Assembly: GCA_963665155.2 (NCBI GenBank)
Contig: CAXXFI010000002.1
Coordinates: forward strand, 496,001-560,000
Source of the DNA: UBA1141 sp963665155
GTDB taxonomy: Bacteria; Chloroflexota; Dehalococcoidia; Lucifugimonadales; UBA3495
Reading direction: 5' to 3'
Length of the DNA: 64,000 bases
Position 1 is the first letter of the stretch; the number at the start of each line of letters is the position of its first letter. The position numbers and the translations under genes are program-made. The notes under the pieces were generated by a model. That model did not search any database. It was not told the DNA's origin and worked only from the letters and a program-made list of their open reading frames with translations. This document shows positions 55,996-64,000 of this stretch, one piece after another.

Positions 55996-56808
55996 ATGGC
56001 AACCATAAAGGTCGTAGTCAATGGCGCGACAGGGAAAATGGGAGTGGAAACCGTCGCAGCGGTTACTCGCCAGAAGAATTTGGCCCAAGACTCGGCGAAC
56101 GACATGGCGCTGGTAGGAGCCACTTGCCTGCGAGACCGCGGTCCGTCTCTAGACCTGCCAAATGGAGAGCGGGTGCCCTTGTCGACCGACTTGGATGAAC
56201 TGCTCCAGCGGGTCAAGCCTGATGTGGTGGTGGATTTCACCAACGCAGCCGCCTGCATGGAAGGCGCAGCAATTGCAGCGGCACATGCTATCAACCTGGT
56301 TCTCGGCGCCAGCGGGTTGAGCGAAGAGCACCTGGCCCAGTTGGACGCCTTGGTTAACGACAATGGAATTGGCATAATCGTGGCCCCCAACTTCGCCCTT
56401 GGCGCAGTTGTCCTAAAGCGGTTGGCCGAGCAAGCTGCGCCATTTTTCGACTACGTAGACATCGTTGAGTCCCACCACGAGGCCAAAATTGACTCGCCTT
56501 CCGGCTTTGCCCTGGCCCTAGCCAGGAGTCTGGGCGAGAACAAAAAATTCACCCGAAACCAACCGGAAAAAGAGCACATACCAAACGCTCGGGGAGCCGA
56601 GCACAACGGCGTGAGCATCCACAGCATACGGTTGCCCGGTCGGAGCGCACACCACGAGGTAATTTTCGGCGCTGCCGGTCAGACCGTTTCCTTGCGTCAC
56701 GACACTCTCAGCCGAGACTGCTACATGCCCGGGGTGATCCGGTGCATCCAAGAAGTTGTTACCCGTCCGGGCCTTGTGGTAGGCTTGGAAAACATTTTGG
56801 GACTATAA
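55996..56808 (+). CDS. dapB: 4-hydroxy-tetrahydrodipicolinate reductase
   Basis: A 270-residue DapB, reducing hydroxy-tetrahydrodipicolinate with NAD(P)H in lysine and diaminopimelate synthesis. The nucleotide-binding VVNGATGKMG (about 6-15), the VVDFTNAAA strand (about 77-85) and the catalytic motif ESHHEAKIDSPSG (about 158-170), with the proton-donating His and the Lys, are present; the usual Lys-x-Asp-x-Pro-Ser-Gly is intact. ATG with GGGAG upstream. It is the first gene of dapB-asd-dapA, all on the plus strand. Confidence 0.95.
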   Translation: MATIKVVVNGATGKMGVETVAAVTRQKNLAQDSANDMALVGATCLRDRGPSLDLPNGERVPLSTDLDELLQRVKPDVVVDFTNAAACMEGAAIAAAHAINLVLGASGLSEEHLAQLDALVNDNGIGIIVAPNFALGAVVLKRLAEQAAPFFDYVDIVESHHEAKIDSPSGFALALARSLGENKKFTRNQPEKEHIPNARGAEHNGVSIHSIRLPGRSAHHEVIFGAAGQTVSLRHDTLSRDCYMPGVIRCIQEVVTRPGLVVGLENILGL

Positions 56809-56853
56809 TTTTATCGCTGGTATTCCTTGACCATAATAAGCATCACCAGAACC

Positions 56854-56917
56854 GTTCGTGGTGAGCTTGTCGAACCATCTCTACGAGACTACACCCTTCG
56901 ACATGCTCAGGGCGAAC
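56854..56917. repeat. REP-like imperfect palindrome between dapB and asd
   Basis: GTTCGTGGTGAGCTTGTCGA (56854 on) and CTTCGACATGCTCAGGGCGA (56895 on) form an imperfect hairpin. Similar palindromes occur between genes in many bacteria. Its left arm shares CCGTTCGTGGTGA with the 19-bp array at 11628-11741, and a half-site lies at 47107-47128. Confidence 0.8.
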
Positions 56918-56972
56918 TGACTAACCAAACGCAAGTTTGCATATTCTTCACCAACTTTGGGTTTATAGCTAA

Positions 56973-58043
56973 ATGACGACTACCTTGAAAGACCTGACCA
57001 TTGCTGTGGTCGGCGCTACGGGCGCCGTCGGCACCGAGTTCCTCCGCATTGCCGAGCAGCGTTACTCCCAATTGCCTAAAATCAAGGCATTGGCCTCCAG
57101 CCGATCGGTGGGCAAGCGGTTGACCGTCGGCGGTCAGGAACTGGTGATTGAAGAAGCTACGGATGACTCCTTCGAAGGCGTGGACATCGCCTTTATCGGG
57201 GTTACCAGCGAGGTCAGCCGCCGCTTGGCTCCGGCAGCGGTGGCAGCGGGTGCGGTGGTAATTGATGACGGCTCGGCCTTTCGTATGCAGGACGAAGTGC
57301 CCTTGGTTGTACCCGAGGTTAACGGGGCCGACGTAGAATGGCATTCCGGCATCATCTCTATACCCAATTGCTCCACCACGCCTCTGGTGGTTGCCTCACA
57401 TCCACTACACAAAGTGAACCCCATAGTCCGCATTGTGGCAGCTACTTACCAGTCGGTATCCGGCGCAGGCGGAGCCCAGATGGTCGAACTTCGGGAGCAG
57501 ACCCAAGACGTTCTGAACGGCAAACCAGCCAAACCGGAAGCAATCGCCCAACAGATAGCCTTCAATGTGATCCCCCGCATCGACCGCTTCGGCGACGACG
57601 GCTATACCTTTGAAGAGCAGAAGATGCGGCAGGAAACTCAGAAGATCCTGCACGCACCGGAGATTCGAATTTCAGCCACCTGCGTGCGCGTACCGGTCTA
57701 CGTTACCCACTGTGCGGCAGTGAACCTGGAGTTCGAGCACCCTATGTCGGCCGAAGAAGCCACTCAGCTTATGCGGGATATGCCCGGATTAACGATTATG
57801 GACGATCCGTCTCAGGACGCTTACCCGATGCCCTGGGATGTGACCGGCACCGACGATGTTTTCGTTGGGAGGATAAGGCAAGATTCCTCCCATCCCAACG
57901 GTCTGGTCATGTGGATAGCGGCGGACAACCTGAGGAAAGGCGCAGCCTTGAATTCCATCCAAATCGCGGAGGAGTTGGTGGCCCGCAATTGCCTCAAGCC
58001 AAGCCCGACTCAACGGGTAAATAGTGGGCGTGCAGCTACTTAG
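56973..58043 (+). CDS. asd: Aspartate-semialdehyde dehydrogenase
   Basis: A 356-residue Asd, reducing aspartyl phosphate to aspartate semialdehyde, the branch point to lysine, threonine and methionine. NADP binding: AVVGATGAVGTEFLR (about 11-25); active site ISIPNCSTTPLV with the catalytic Cys (about 127-138); later ATYQSVSGAGG and VRVPVYVTH. Length and motifs are normal, with an extended C-terminus of about 15 residues. It starts at ATG 56973, 164 bp after dapB, with a REP-like palindrome in the gap. It supplies the substrate of DapA, encoded 2 kb downstream. Confidence 0.95.
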   Translation: MTTTLKDLTIAVVGATGAVGTEFLRIAEQRYSQLPKIKALASSRSVGKRLTVGGQELVIEEATDDSFEGVDIAFIGVTSEVSRRLAPAAVAAGAVVIDDGSAFRMQDEVPLVVPEVNGADVEWHSGIISIPNCSTTPLVVASHPLHKVNPIVRIVAATYQSVSGAGGAQMVELREQTQDVLNGKPAKPEAIAQQIAFNVIPRIDRFGDDGYTFEEQKMRQETQKILHAPEIRISATCVRVPVYVTHCAAVNLEFEHPMSAEEATQLMRDMPGLTIMDDPSQDAYPMPWDVTGTDDVFVGRIRQDSSHPNGLVMWIAADNLRKGAALNSIQIAEELVARNCLKPSPTQRVNSGRAAT

Positions 58044-58292
58044 CTCCTCCGTCAATGGAGCCGACCCGCTAGGGTGCTTCTAGGTCTTGGCGAAGTAAAT
58101 TGTAATTGCATTGGTCTTCCTACCACAGTTACATGAGGCAACAGCGGTACGCCTAGCCTCGAATTCCGAAGAGGCATGGTATAAACATCCTGTGGTAATA
58201 GGTCCGGTCCATATATTATATCTACTGGTCCGGCCTCAAGTACGGTCCCAGGTACGGTCCATAGTAATTTTTATTGCGAGAGAGGGAAAACG

Positions 58293-59702
58293 ATGGCTTT
58301 AGTACAACTAGCGAGAATCAACGGCGCAACAGCAGATATAGACGATGCGGCCTTGGACAAATTTCAGTCGGCGCTGCGTGGCCAATTGATTCAGCCGGGT
58401 GATGAGGGTTACGATGAGGCCCGCAAGATCTGGAACGGGATGATCGACAGAAGACCCGCTTTCATCGTGCGGTGCGCTGGCATATCCGACGTAATCGAAG
58501 CGGTCAACTTCGCCCGGACTAACCACCTTCTAACGTCAGTGCGTAGCGGTGGTCATAACATACCGGGTAACTCCGTGTGCGACGGCGGGATCATGATCGA
58601 CCTTTCTCTCATGAAATCCGTTCGAGTCGACGCTGAGACCAAAACCGCGCGGGCTGAGTCGGGATTGACTTGGGCCGAGTTCGACCACGAGACCCAAGCC
58701 TTCGGTCTGGCCACCACCGGAGGGACGGTTTCCAACACCGGAATTGCTGGCCTCACCCTTGGCGGAGGCATTGGCTGGCTTTCCGGCCGGTTTGGGCTGA
58801 CCTGCGACAACCTGTTGTCGGCGGATGTAGTCACGGCCTCGGGAGAACTCGTAAAAGCCAGCAGCACCGAGAATCCAGACCTCTTCTGGGGCATACGTGG
58901 CGGCGGCGGGAACTTCGGCATAGTAACGTCGTTTGAATACCAGCTTCATCCGTTGGGACCCAACGTCGTAGCGGGCATGATTATTCATCCCATCGAGAAC
59001 GCTCGGGAAGTCCTGAAGTTTTACAGCGAGTTCTCCCGGAATATTCCCGATGAAATGAATACTATAGGCGCTCTGGTGACTTCCCCCGAAGGCCACCCGG
59101 CCGTTTCGATCCTGGCTTGTCACAGCGGACCTACTGAGGAAGCGGAAAAGGCGCTGAAACCCTTGCGAGAATTCGGTTCGCCCATAGCCGACCTGATTGG
59201 CCCCATGACTTATGAGCAACTCCAGACCACCCTGTTGGACCCTGTGGCACCTCCGGGCAACCAGTATTATCTAAAGTCGCAGATGGGCGGTGAAATTACG
59301 GAAGACGCCATCGACGCGATTATTGCCGAGTTCGCAAAAGTGACCTCGCCCTTCTCTGCTATCATGTTTCAGCAATTGGGCAACGCTGTAAACCGAACGG
59401 CCCGCGACGCTACCGCCTTCGGGCACCGCGGAGCATTGTACGAGTGGCTGGCCATGGCCCAATGGACCGACCCCGGTGAGTCCGAGATCCACATCCGGTG
59501 GGCGAGGGAAGCCGTGGAGGCCATGGAGCCTTTCACCAGCAGTGGCAGCTATATCAACCAGATGGGTAATGAGGCTGAGGAAGGAGCGGACCGCATCAAA
59601 GCATCGTACGGCCCGAACTACGAACGATTAGTGGCGTTGAAGCAAAAGTACGACCCAGACAACATATTCCGTCTCAACCCCAACATTAAGCCATCGGCTT
59701 AA
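58293..59702 (+). CDS. FAD-binding oxidoreductase of the berberine-bridge-enzyme type
   Basis: A 469-residue VAO/PCMH-fold flavoprotein with a BBE-type C-terminus. FAD domain: SVRSGGHNIPG (about 83-93), where the His usually carries the 8-alpha bond, then GIAGLTLGGGIGWLSGRFGL (about 151-170) and WGIRGGGGNFGIVT (about 198-211). C-terminus: KQKYDPDNIFRLNPNI. The Cys of bicovalent BBE enzymes (normally before GH-s-GGG) is absent, so FAD is probably attached only through His. GAGAGAGG precedes the ATG. It is an odd neighbour between asd and dapA; its substrate is unknown. 58044-58292 shows no gene. Confidence 0.9.
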   Translation: MALVQLARINGATADIDDAALDKFQSALRGQLIQPGDEGYDEARKIWNGMIDRRPAFIVRCAGISDVIEAVNFARTNHLLTSVRSGGHNIPGNSVCDGGIMIDLSLMKSVRVDAETKTARAESGLTWAEFDHETQAFGLATTGGTVSNTGIAGLTLGGGIGWLSGRFGLTCDNLLSADVVTASGELVKASSTENPDLFWGIRGGGGNFGIVTSFEYQLHPLGPNVVAGMIIHPIENAREVLKFYSEFSRNIPDEMNTIGALVTSPEGHPAVSILACHSGPTEEAEKALKPLREFGSPIADLIGPMTYEQLQTTLLDPVAPPGNQYYLKSQMGGEITEDAIDAIIAEFAKVTSPFSAIMFQQLGNAVNRTARDATAFGHRGALYEWLAMAQWTDPGESEIHIRWAREAVEAMEPFTSSGSYINQMGNEAEEGADRIKASYGPNYERLVALKQKYDPDNIFRLNPNIKPSA

Positions 59703-59824
59703 GGCGGCACACGCTCGACAGCATGGGCTCCGTCAAAGACTGCCAGACCGACTCGAACAATTTTGATACTTGAGTTGGTCTGGTATTCGTGTCAATCACT
59801 TGACGGATGCATGACAGGCGAAGT

Positions 59825-59950
59825 ATAAAGTCGCAATAGATTCACACCTAAACAGAATGATCGCTGGCTAGAAATAAAGCCGGTTCGGATTCCCACGTAA
59901 ACAGTTGATAAGCGGCTTAGGATAAAAGCCGGTTTGAATTCAGGTCTAAA
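59825..59950 (+). repeat. Three degenerate 49-bp repeats upstream of dapA
   Basis: Units begin at about 59825, 59874 and 59922 with ATAAAG, followed at equal distance by GATTC or GAATTC and then CTAAAC/GTAAAC/CTAAAA. The third runs into the dapA ribosome site AAAGGAGGG. They could be a regulatory array or a decayed duplication of the leader. Confidence 0.5.
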
Positions 59951-59962
59951 AGGAGGGCCGAT

Positions 59963-60859
59963 ATGACAGAGATAGGCAGACTGCTGACAGCAATGGTTAC
60001 ACCTTTCGATGATAAGGGCGGTGTGGATTATGAACAGGCTAAGCGTCTCGCCGTCGCCCTCCTCGATTCGGGCAGCGACGGGTTGGTAATCACGGGGACC
60101 ACCGGAGAAGGCCCTACCCTCAGCACCGAGGAAAAAATTCGGCTCTACGCCGAGGTGAAAGAGGCCATTGGAGGGCGGGGCGCCGTGGTAGCTGGCACCA
60201 CCGACAATAATACGGCAAATAGCATTGAACTCAGCATTGAAGCCGAAGCGGTTGGCGCCGACGCACTGCTTCTAACGGTGCCTGCTTACAACAAGCCCCC
60301 GCAGGAAGGCCTCTACCAGCATTTCAAGGCCATTGCCGAGAGCACTAGTCTGCCTTGCGTCCTTTACAACGTAACCAGCCGAACCAGCCTTAATATGTCC
60401 GACGAGACAACGCTACGCCTCAGCGACATTGATAACATCGTGGGCATCAAAGAAGCGGGTAGCGACATGGATCAGATTTCCCGCATCATAGAGGGCGCCC
60501 CGGATGGCTTCAAGGTCTGGAGCGGCAACGACAATGAGACCTTTTCCATCATGGCCACCGGCGGTTATGGTGTGGTGAGTGTCCTCTCTCACGTAGTCGG
60601 TAGCCAGATCAAGCAGATGATGGGTTACGTGCTGGAGGGGGACGTGGAGAAAGCGGCGGCGGAGCACCGGAGGCTGCTGCCCATTTTCAAAGTAATGTTC
60701 ATAGTTTCAAACCCCATCCCCATGAAGCACGCCCTGAACCACATCGGGTTCAACGTGGGCAACCCCAGGTTGCCTTTGGTGCCGCTGGACGATGCTTCGG
60801 CAGCCAAGGTCGAAGCAGTCATGAGCAATTACACCATGGACGTGCCCGTACCTGCTTAG
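59963..60859 (+). CDS. dapA: 4-hydroxy-tetrahydrodipicolinate synthase
   Basis: A 298-residue DapA-type aldolase, condensing pyruvate with aspartate semialdehyde. Motifs: AMVTPFDDKGGVDYE (about 10-24), GTTGEGPTLSTEEK (about 45-58), the catalytic Tyr in CVLYNVTSRTSLN (about 133-145) and the Schiff-base Lys in IVGIKEAGSD (about 160-169). AAAGGAGGG precedes the ATG. It lies in the same orientation as dapB and asd and ends at a strong palindromic terminator. Other aldolases of the family are possible by fold, but the gene context makes DapA the best call. Confidence 0.93.
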   Translation: MTEIGRLLTAMVTPFDDKGGVDYEQAKRLAVALLDSGSDGLVITGTTGEGPTLSTEEKIRLYAEVKEAIGGRGAVVAGTTDNNTANSIELSIEAEAVGADALLLTVPAYNKPPQEGLYQHFKAIAESTSLPCVLYNVTSRTSLNMSDETTLRLSDIDNIVGIKEAGSDMDQISRIIEGAPDGFKVWSGNDNETFSIMATGGYGVVSVLSHVVGSQIKQMMGYVLEGDVEKAAAEHRRLLPIFKVMFIVSNPIPMKHALNHIGFNVGNPRLPLVPLDDASAAKVEAVMSNYTMDVPVPA

Positions 60860-60890
60860 GAACCTGCAGCCACGCCATTTCAGTTAATCT

Positions 60891-60938
60891 AACAAAACCC
60901 CGGCTTTAGGATTGCAATCCTAAAGCCGGGGTTTTGTT
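60891..60938. terminator. 48-bp perfect palindrome, bidirectional terminator
   Basis: AACAAAACCCCGGCTTTAGG continues to the centre at 60914/60915, and the second half mirrors it exactly. It ends in T/A-rich flanks on both strands and lies between the convergent dapA and GMC genes, so it can stop both. Confidence 0.85.
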
Positions 60939-61113
60939 GTTCGTGGGGGGGTTGTTCGGAGCAAGTAAGATTGCGGCGAACATATCCGCAATCGTTGCCG
61001 AGCGAACCTGGAAAAACGCCCGTCGGCCGCTGGGCCTCAGCAGCATCACCGGCAATATATCTGGTTCCGCAACACATGGGTAAAACAGTTCTGCGGCGTC
61101 ACACCGACCCCAT

Positions 61114-62697
61114 TTATTTGCCCATAATCATGTCGGCCGCTTTCTCCGCTATCATGATGACTGGGGCGTTGGTGTTTCCCCCAATCAGGGTTGGCATAAT
61201 GGACGCGTCTACCACACGCAGGCCGTCAATTCCATGAACCTTGAGCTCCGGATCTACCACGGCTAGTGAATCGTTCCCCATCTTGCAGGTGCCCACCGGA
61301 TGGAAGATTGTGCCCGACCCGCGGTCGCGGACATAGGCGGCGAACTCTTCATCCGACTGACAAGCATCACCTGGGCCCACTTCTTTTGAGATCAGGTCCG
61401 ACAAAGGAGGAGCAGCGCTGATTTCCCGCAAACGTCGTAGTCCGGCAACAAACTCAACCATGTCGGCCGGGTCGCTCAGATAATTAGGGTCAATCGCCGG
61501 CTGGTCCAGCGGGTCCGCCGAAGCAAGAGAAATTTGGCCCCGGCTGGCTGGGCGGTTCACATAGAAGACGATGCTGAAGCCGTGCCCATAAGGCGCGAAA
61601 GAATCCTGGAACGACTCGGTCACCAAGTATGGCAGAAAGAAGCATTGAATATTGGGTATATCCTGCGACTGATCGGTCCGAAGGAAGCCTCCGGCATCTA
61701 CAGTAGTGGTCGCGAAGAGACCCGTTCCTCGCTCTTCGTATTCCTGCTGCGCCGCCGCGAGTTCATCCGGCGTTGCGCCGTACAGAGAGACGGGTTCATT
61801 AATTTCCCAGCGCATCCAAGCACCGAGATGGTCCTGAAGGTTCTTGCCAACGCCTGGCAGATCATGGACCACGTCAATGTCAAAGGGTCGAAGTTCATCG
61901 GCTGGTCCGATGCCCGAAAGCAACAACAAGTGGGGCGAATTAATGGAGCCACCGCTTAAAACCACTTCGCGCTCGGCTCTGGCTGTTACCACTTGACCCT
62001 GATGAATGTAGTCAACACCCACGGCCTTTCGACCCTCGAGATTGACCTTGGTGGTCAAGGCGCTGGTTACCACTGTGAGGTTGGGCCGGTCCATGGCTGG
62101 ACGTAGGTAGGCCTCCGCCGTGCTCCAGCGTGCGCCGTCCTTTTGGGTCAACTGATAAAAACCGCATCCTTCCTGATCTGCGCCGTTAAAATCGTCGTTT
62201 CGGGGCAAACCCGTCCACGCTGCGGCTGCAACAAACAATCGGGATAACGGGTGGCTGAAAGTGGGGTCGGCGACATTGAGAGGTCCACCGCTACCGTGGA
62301 ACGCGCCTTCCAGCCGTTCATTATTCTCGGCCTTCTTGAAGTACGTGAGAACATCATCGTAACCCCACGCCTCGTTCCCCAACTCGCGCCAGTGGTCGTA
62401 GTCACGCCGATGACCACGAATATAGATCATGTAGTTGATTGAACTCGACCCACCCAAGGTGCGACCGCGGGGCCATGGGAAACGTCGCAGATTGCAATGT
62501 GTTTGCGGTACTGTGGTGAAGCGCCAATCGAATTTCGAGTCTGGCAACATAGCCACCAAACCTGGCGTATGGATATGAGAGGAGTCGTCGGGGCCGCCCG
62601 CCTCCAGCAACAAGACCTTGATGTTGGGGTCCGATGAAAGGCGATTCGCCAGAACGCAACCTGCCGATCCTGCGCCTACGATAATAAAATCGTACAT
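61114..62697 (-). CDS. GMC-family FAD oxidoreductase, second copy
   Basis: A 527-residue choline-dehydrogenase-like GMC oxidoreductase. FAD: DFIIVGAGSAGCVLANRLS (about 3-21); signatures PRGRTLGGSSSINYMIYIRG (about 75-94) and GGSINSPHLLLLSGIGP (about 251-267); catalytic pair in FHPVGTCKMG (His) and GGNTNAPVIM (Asn). GAGGAGGGG precedes the ATG at 62697. It is similar in size to the copy at 32317-33849 but clearly diverged, and has no evident operon partner. The alcohol substrate is unknown. Confidence 0.92.
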   Translation of the reverse strand: MYDFIIVGAGSAGCVLANRLSSDPNIKVLLLEAGGPDDSSHIHTPGLVAMLPDSKFDWRFTTVPQTHCNLRRFPWPRGRTLGGSSSINYMIYIRGHRRDYDHWRELGNEAWGYDDVLTYFKKAENNERLEGAFHGSGGPLNVADPTFSHPLSRLFVAAAAWTGLPRNDDFNGADQEGCGFYQLTQKDGARWSTAEAYLRPAMDRPNLTVVTSALTTKVNLEGRKAVGVDYIHQGQVVTARAEREVVLSGGSINSPHLLLLSGIGPADELRPFDIDVVHDLPGVGKNLQDHLGAWMRWEINEPVSLYGATPDELAAAQQEYEERGTGLFATTTVDAGGFLRTDQSQDIPNIQCFFLPYLVTESFQDSFAPYGHGFSIVFYVNRPASRGQISLASADPLDQPAIDPNYLSDPADMVEFVAGLRRLREISAAPPLSDLISKEVGPGDACQSDEEFAAYVRDRGSGTIFHPVGTCKMGNDSLAVVDPELKVHGIDGLRVVDASIMPTLIGGNTNAPVIMIAEKAADMIMGK

Positions 62698-62945
62698 GAT
62701 CCCCTCCTCTTATCCGGTTATGCGCTGGGATTCCTATGAAGGTGTGTGTGAAATTCCTTCACTAACGAAGTGTAGGCTAGACCCACATAGATCATAGAAA
62801 TGTAACCGCCACGGCTGAGCCCTGATTAAAACATATAAGCGACGCGGGTCAAGCAATCCTTTTAAGGACCAGTGGCTCCCGGTTGGTAGAAAGGAAGAAG
62901 AGGGCCTCAGACGCGCCCTAAGCCTTAATTATTTCCAAATTAAAG

Positions 62946-64000
62946 CTATTTAATAGCCTCTTCCACCACAATAGTCTCCTCTCGGCTGGGACCGGTGGAA
63001 ATGATTTGAAACGGGCAGCCCAATAATTCTTCAAGGCGCTTGATATAAGCGATGGCGGTTTCGGGAAGCTGCGACAGACTGGTGGCGCTGGCGGTGGGCC
63101 GATCCCATCCCAGCATTTCTTCATAGATTGGCTCGCACCGGGCCAACAGGTTGGTGTTGGCCGGGAACCGGTCCAGTTCGCCGCCGTCAACACGGTATCC
63201 AACGCATATTTTTACGCTGGGAAACCCGTCGAGAATGTCCAATCGGGTCAATACGTTGCCGGTGAAACCGTTAACCAAACAACTGTATTTACCTGCTACC
63301 GCATCAAACCAACCCACCCGCCGAGGACGACCGGTGGTGGTGCCGTATTCTTGGGCCTTCTCCCGCAAATCGTTGGCCGCCTCTCCCTCCATCTCCGATG
63401 GCATGGGTCCGCTTCCGACCCGGGAGGTATAGGCCTTGAAAACACCCATAACACCGACGATTGCCTGGGGGCTAAGCCCGAGACCGGTGCAAGCACCGCC
63501 GATGGACGGGGAGGATGACGTAACGAAGGGATAGGAGCCATGGTCAATATCTAGAAGAGTCCCTTGGGCACCTTCCAAGAGTACACGCTTGTTGTCAGCC
63601 AACAAATCTTGAACGATCTGCTCGGTAGCGGCGGTATAGGGGCGCAAAGCTTCGGCCCACTTTTGGCACTGGGACAACACGTCTTCCAAAACGAGGGCTT
63701 CGCCGCCGTATATCTTGGTAATCAAGGCGTTCTTCGCCGCCAAGACCTGCTCCAATCGGGGTACAAAGGCCTCCCAGTCCATCAGGTCGCCCACGCGGAT
63801 TCCCGACCGGGCGGTCTTGTCCACATAGGCAGGTCCCACACCCCGTCCGGTGGTGCCAATGGCGCTCGACCCCCTGGATTCCTCTTCGAGGCGGTCCAGG
63901 ACGATGTGGTAGGGCATTATCACGTGAGCGCGTTCGCTCACCAAGAACTTGCTGGTGTCGATGCCTCGGGAAGAAAGCTGCTGCAACTCGCCAAGGAGCA
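62946..64000 (-). CDS. purA: Adenylosuccinate synthase, 5' part beyond the window
   Basis: The C-terminal 351 codons of PurA, which joins IMP and aspartate using GTP on the way to AMP. Visible motifs: GTTGRGVGPAYVDKTARSGI (IMP site), LLEGAQGTLLDIDHGSYPFV (the PurA signature), then TTTGRPRRVGWFD and the GTP-specificity region near the end. The gene runs off the window edge on the minus strand; the N-terminal GDEGKGK loop lies outside. The end KEEAIK-like tail (VVEEAIK) is normal. 62698-62945 has no gene. Confidence 0.95.
   Translation of the reverse strand, partial: LLGELQQLSSRGIDTSKFLVSERAHVIMPYHIVLDRLEEESRGSSAIGTTGRGVGPAYVDKTARSGIRVGDLMDWEAFVPRLEQVLAAKNALITKIYGGEALVLEDVLSQCQKWAEALRPYTAATEQIVQDLLADNKRVLLEGAQGTLLDIDHGSYPFVTSSSPSIGGACTGLGLSPQAIVGVMGVFKAYTSRVGSGPMPSEMEGEAANDLREKAQEYGTTTGRPRRVGWFDAVAGKYSCLVNGFTGNVLTRLDILDGFPSVKICVGYRVDGGELDRFPANTNLLARCEPIYEEMLGWDRPTASATSLSQLPETAIAYIKRLEELLGCPFQIISTGPSREETIVVEEAIK

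Overview
The window looks like a chromosomal segment of an uncultured Chloroflexota bacterium, most like the SAR202/Dehalococcoidia side of the phylum. This is inferred from gene content, not from a marker gene: three family III (CaiB/BaiF) CoA-transferases, two luciferase-like flavin monooxygenases, a Ddn-type deazaflavin oxidoreductase, two GMC oxidoreductases, a xanthine-dehydrogenase-type molybdoprotein, MaoC and DinB proteins, and a dapB-asd-dapA lysine cluster. No rRNA, tRNA or CRISPR was seen.

Layout. 1-7.4 kb: a minus-strand catabolic block of MaoC-type hydratase, CoA-transferase, methyltransferase, second CoA-transferase, a 60-residue GatC/AtzG-like protein and an amidase. 7.7-11.6 kb: DinB protein, a flippase-like membrane protein broken by one in-frame TGA, and an oligopeptide-type binding lipoprotein, followed by a 6 x 19-bp array. 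11.9-16 kb: an IS1182-type element, a transposase remnant and a complete IS701-type element with CTAG target duplications. 16-38 kb: intact genes (Ddn-like protein, flavin monooxygenase, metallo-beta-lactamase-fold protein, cyanase, GMC oxidoreductase, small SH3-like protein) mixed with many decayed ones (molybdoprotein, alpha/beta hydrolase, LuxR regulator split by an IS1380 element, isochorismatase-like, carboxymuconolactone decarboxylase-like, nucleoside hydrolase, integrase, CoA-transferase, aminotransferase V). 38-45.9 kb: mostly intact genes, including a zinc-ribbon microprotein, flavin monooxygenase, epoxide-hydrolase-like protein, Xaa-Pro aminopeptidase and a tandem EthD-like protein. 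46-55.6 kb: a nest of mobile DNA, with two inverted copies of a second IS1182-type element, three copies of a ~145-bp MITE, a broken MFS gene, and a phage/plasmid-like remnant (primase-like, ParB/DNA methylase, serine recombinase). 56-64 kb: intact housekeeping DNA with dapB, asd, a BBE-type flavoprotein, dapA, a GMC oxidoreductase and the 3' part of purA.

The main theme is genome decay driven by mobile elements around intact core genes. Frameshifts and stops cluster near insertion sequences and are absent from the flanking core genes, which argues for real pseudogenes over random sequencing error. The most distinctive signal is that IS701-type, IS1182-type and MITE insertions are all bounded by CTAG, sometimes stacked on one CTAG. 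For two insertions, removing the element and one CTAG restores the interrupted reading frame. The second point of interest is the amidase paired with a stand-alone GatC-like subunit, as in AtzE/AtzG.
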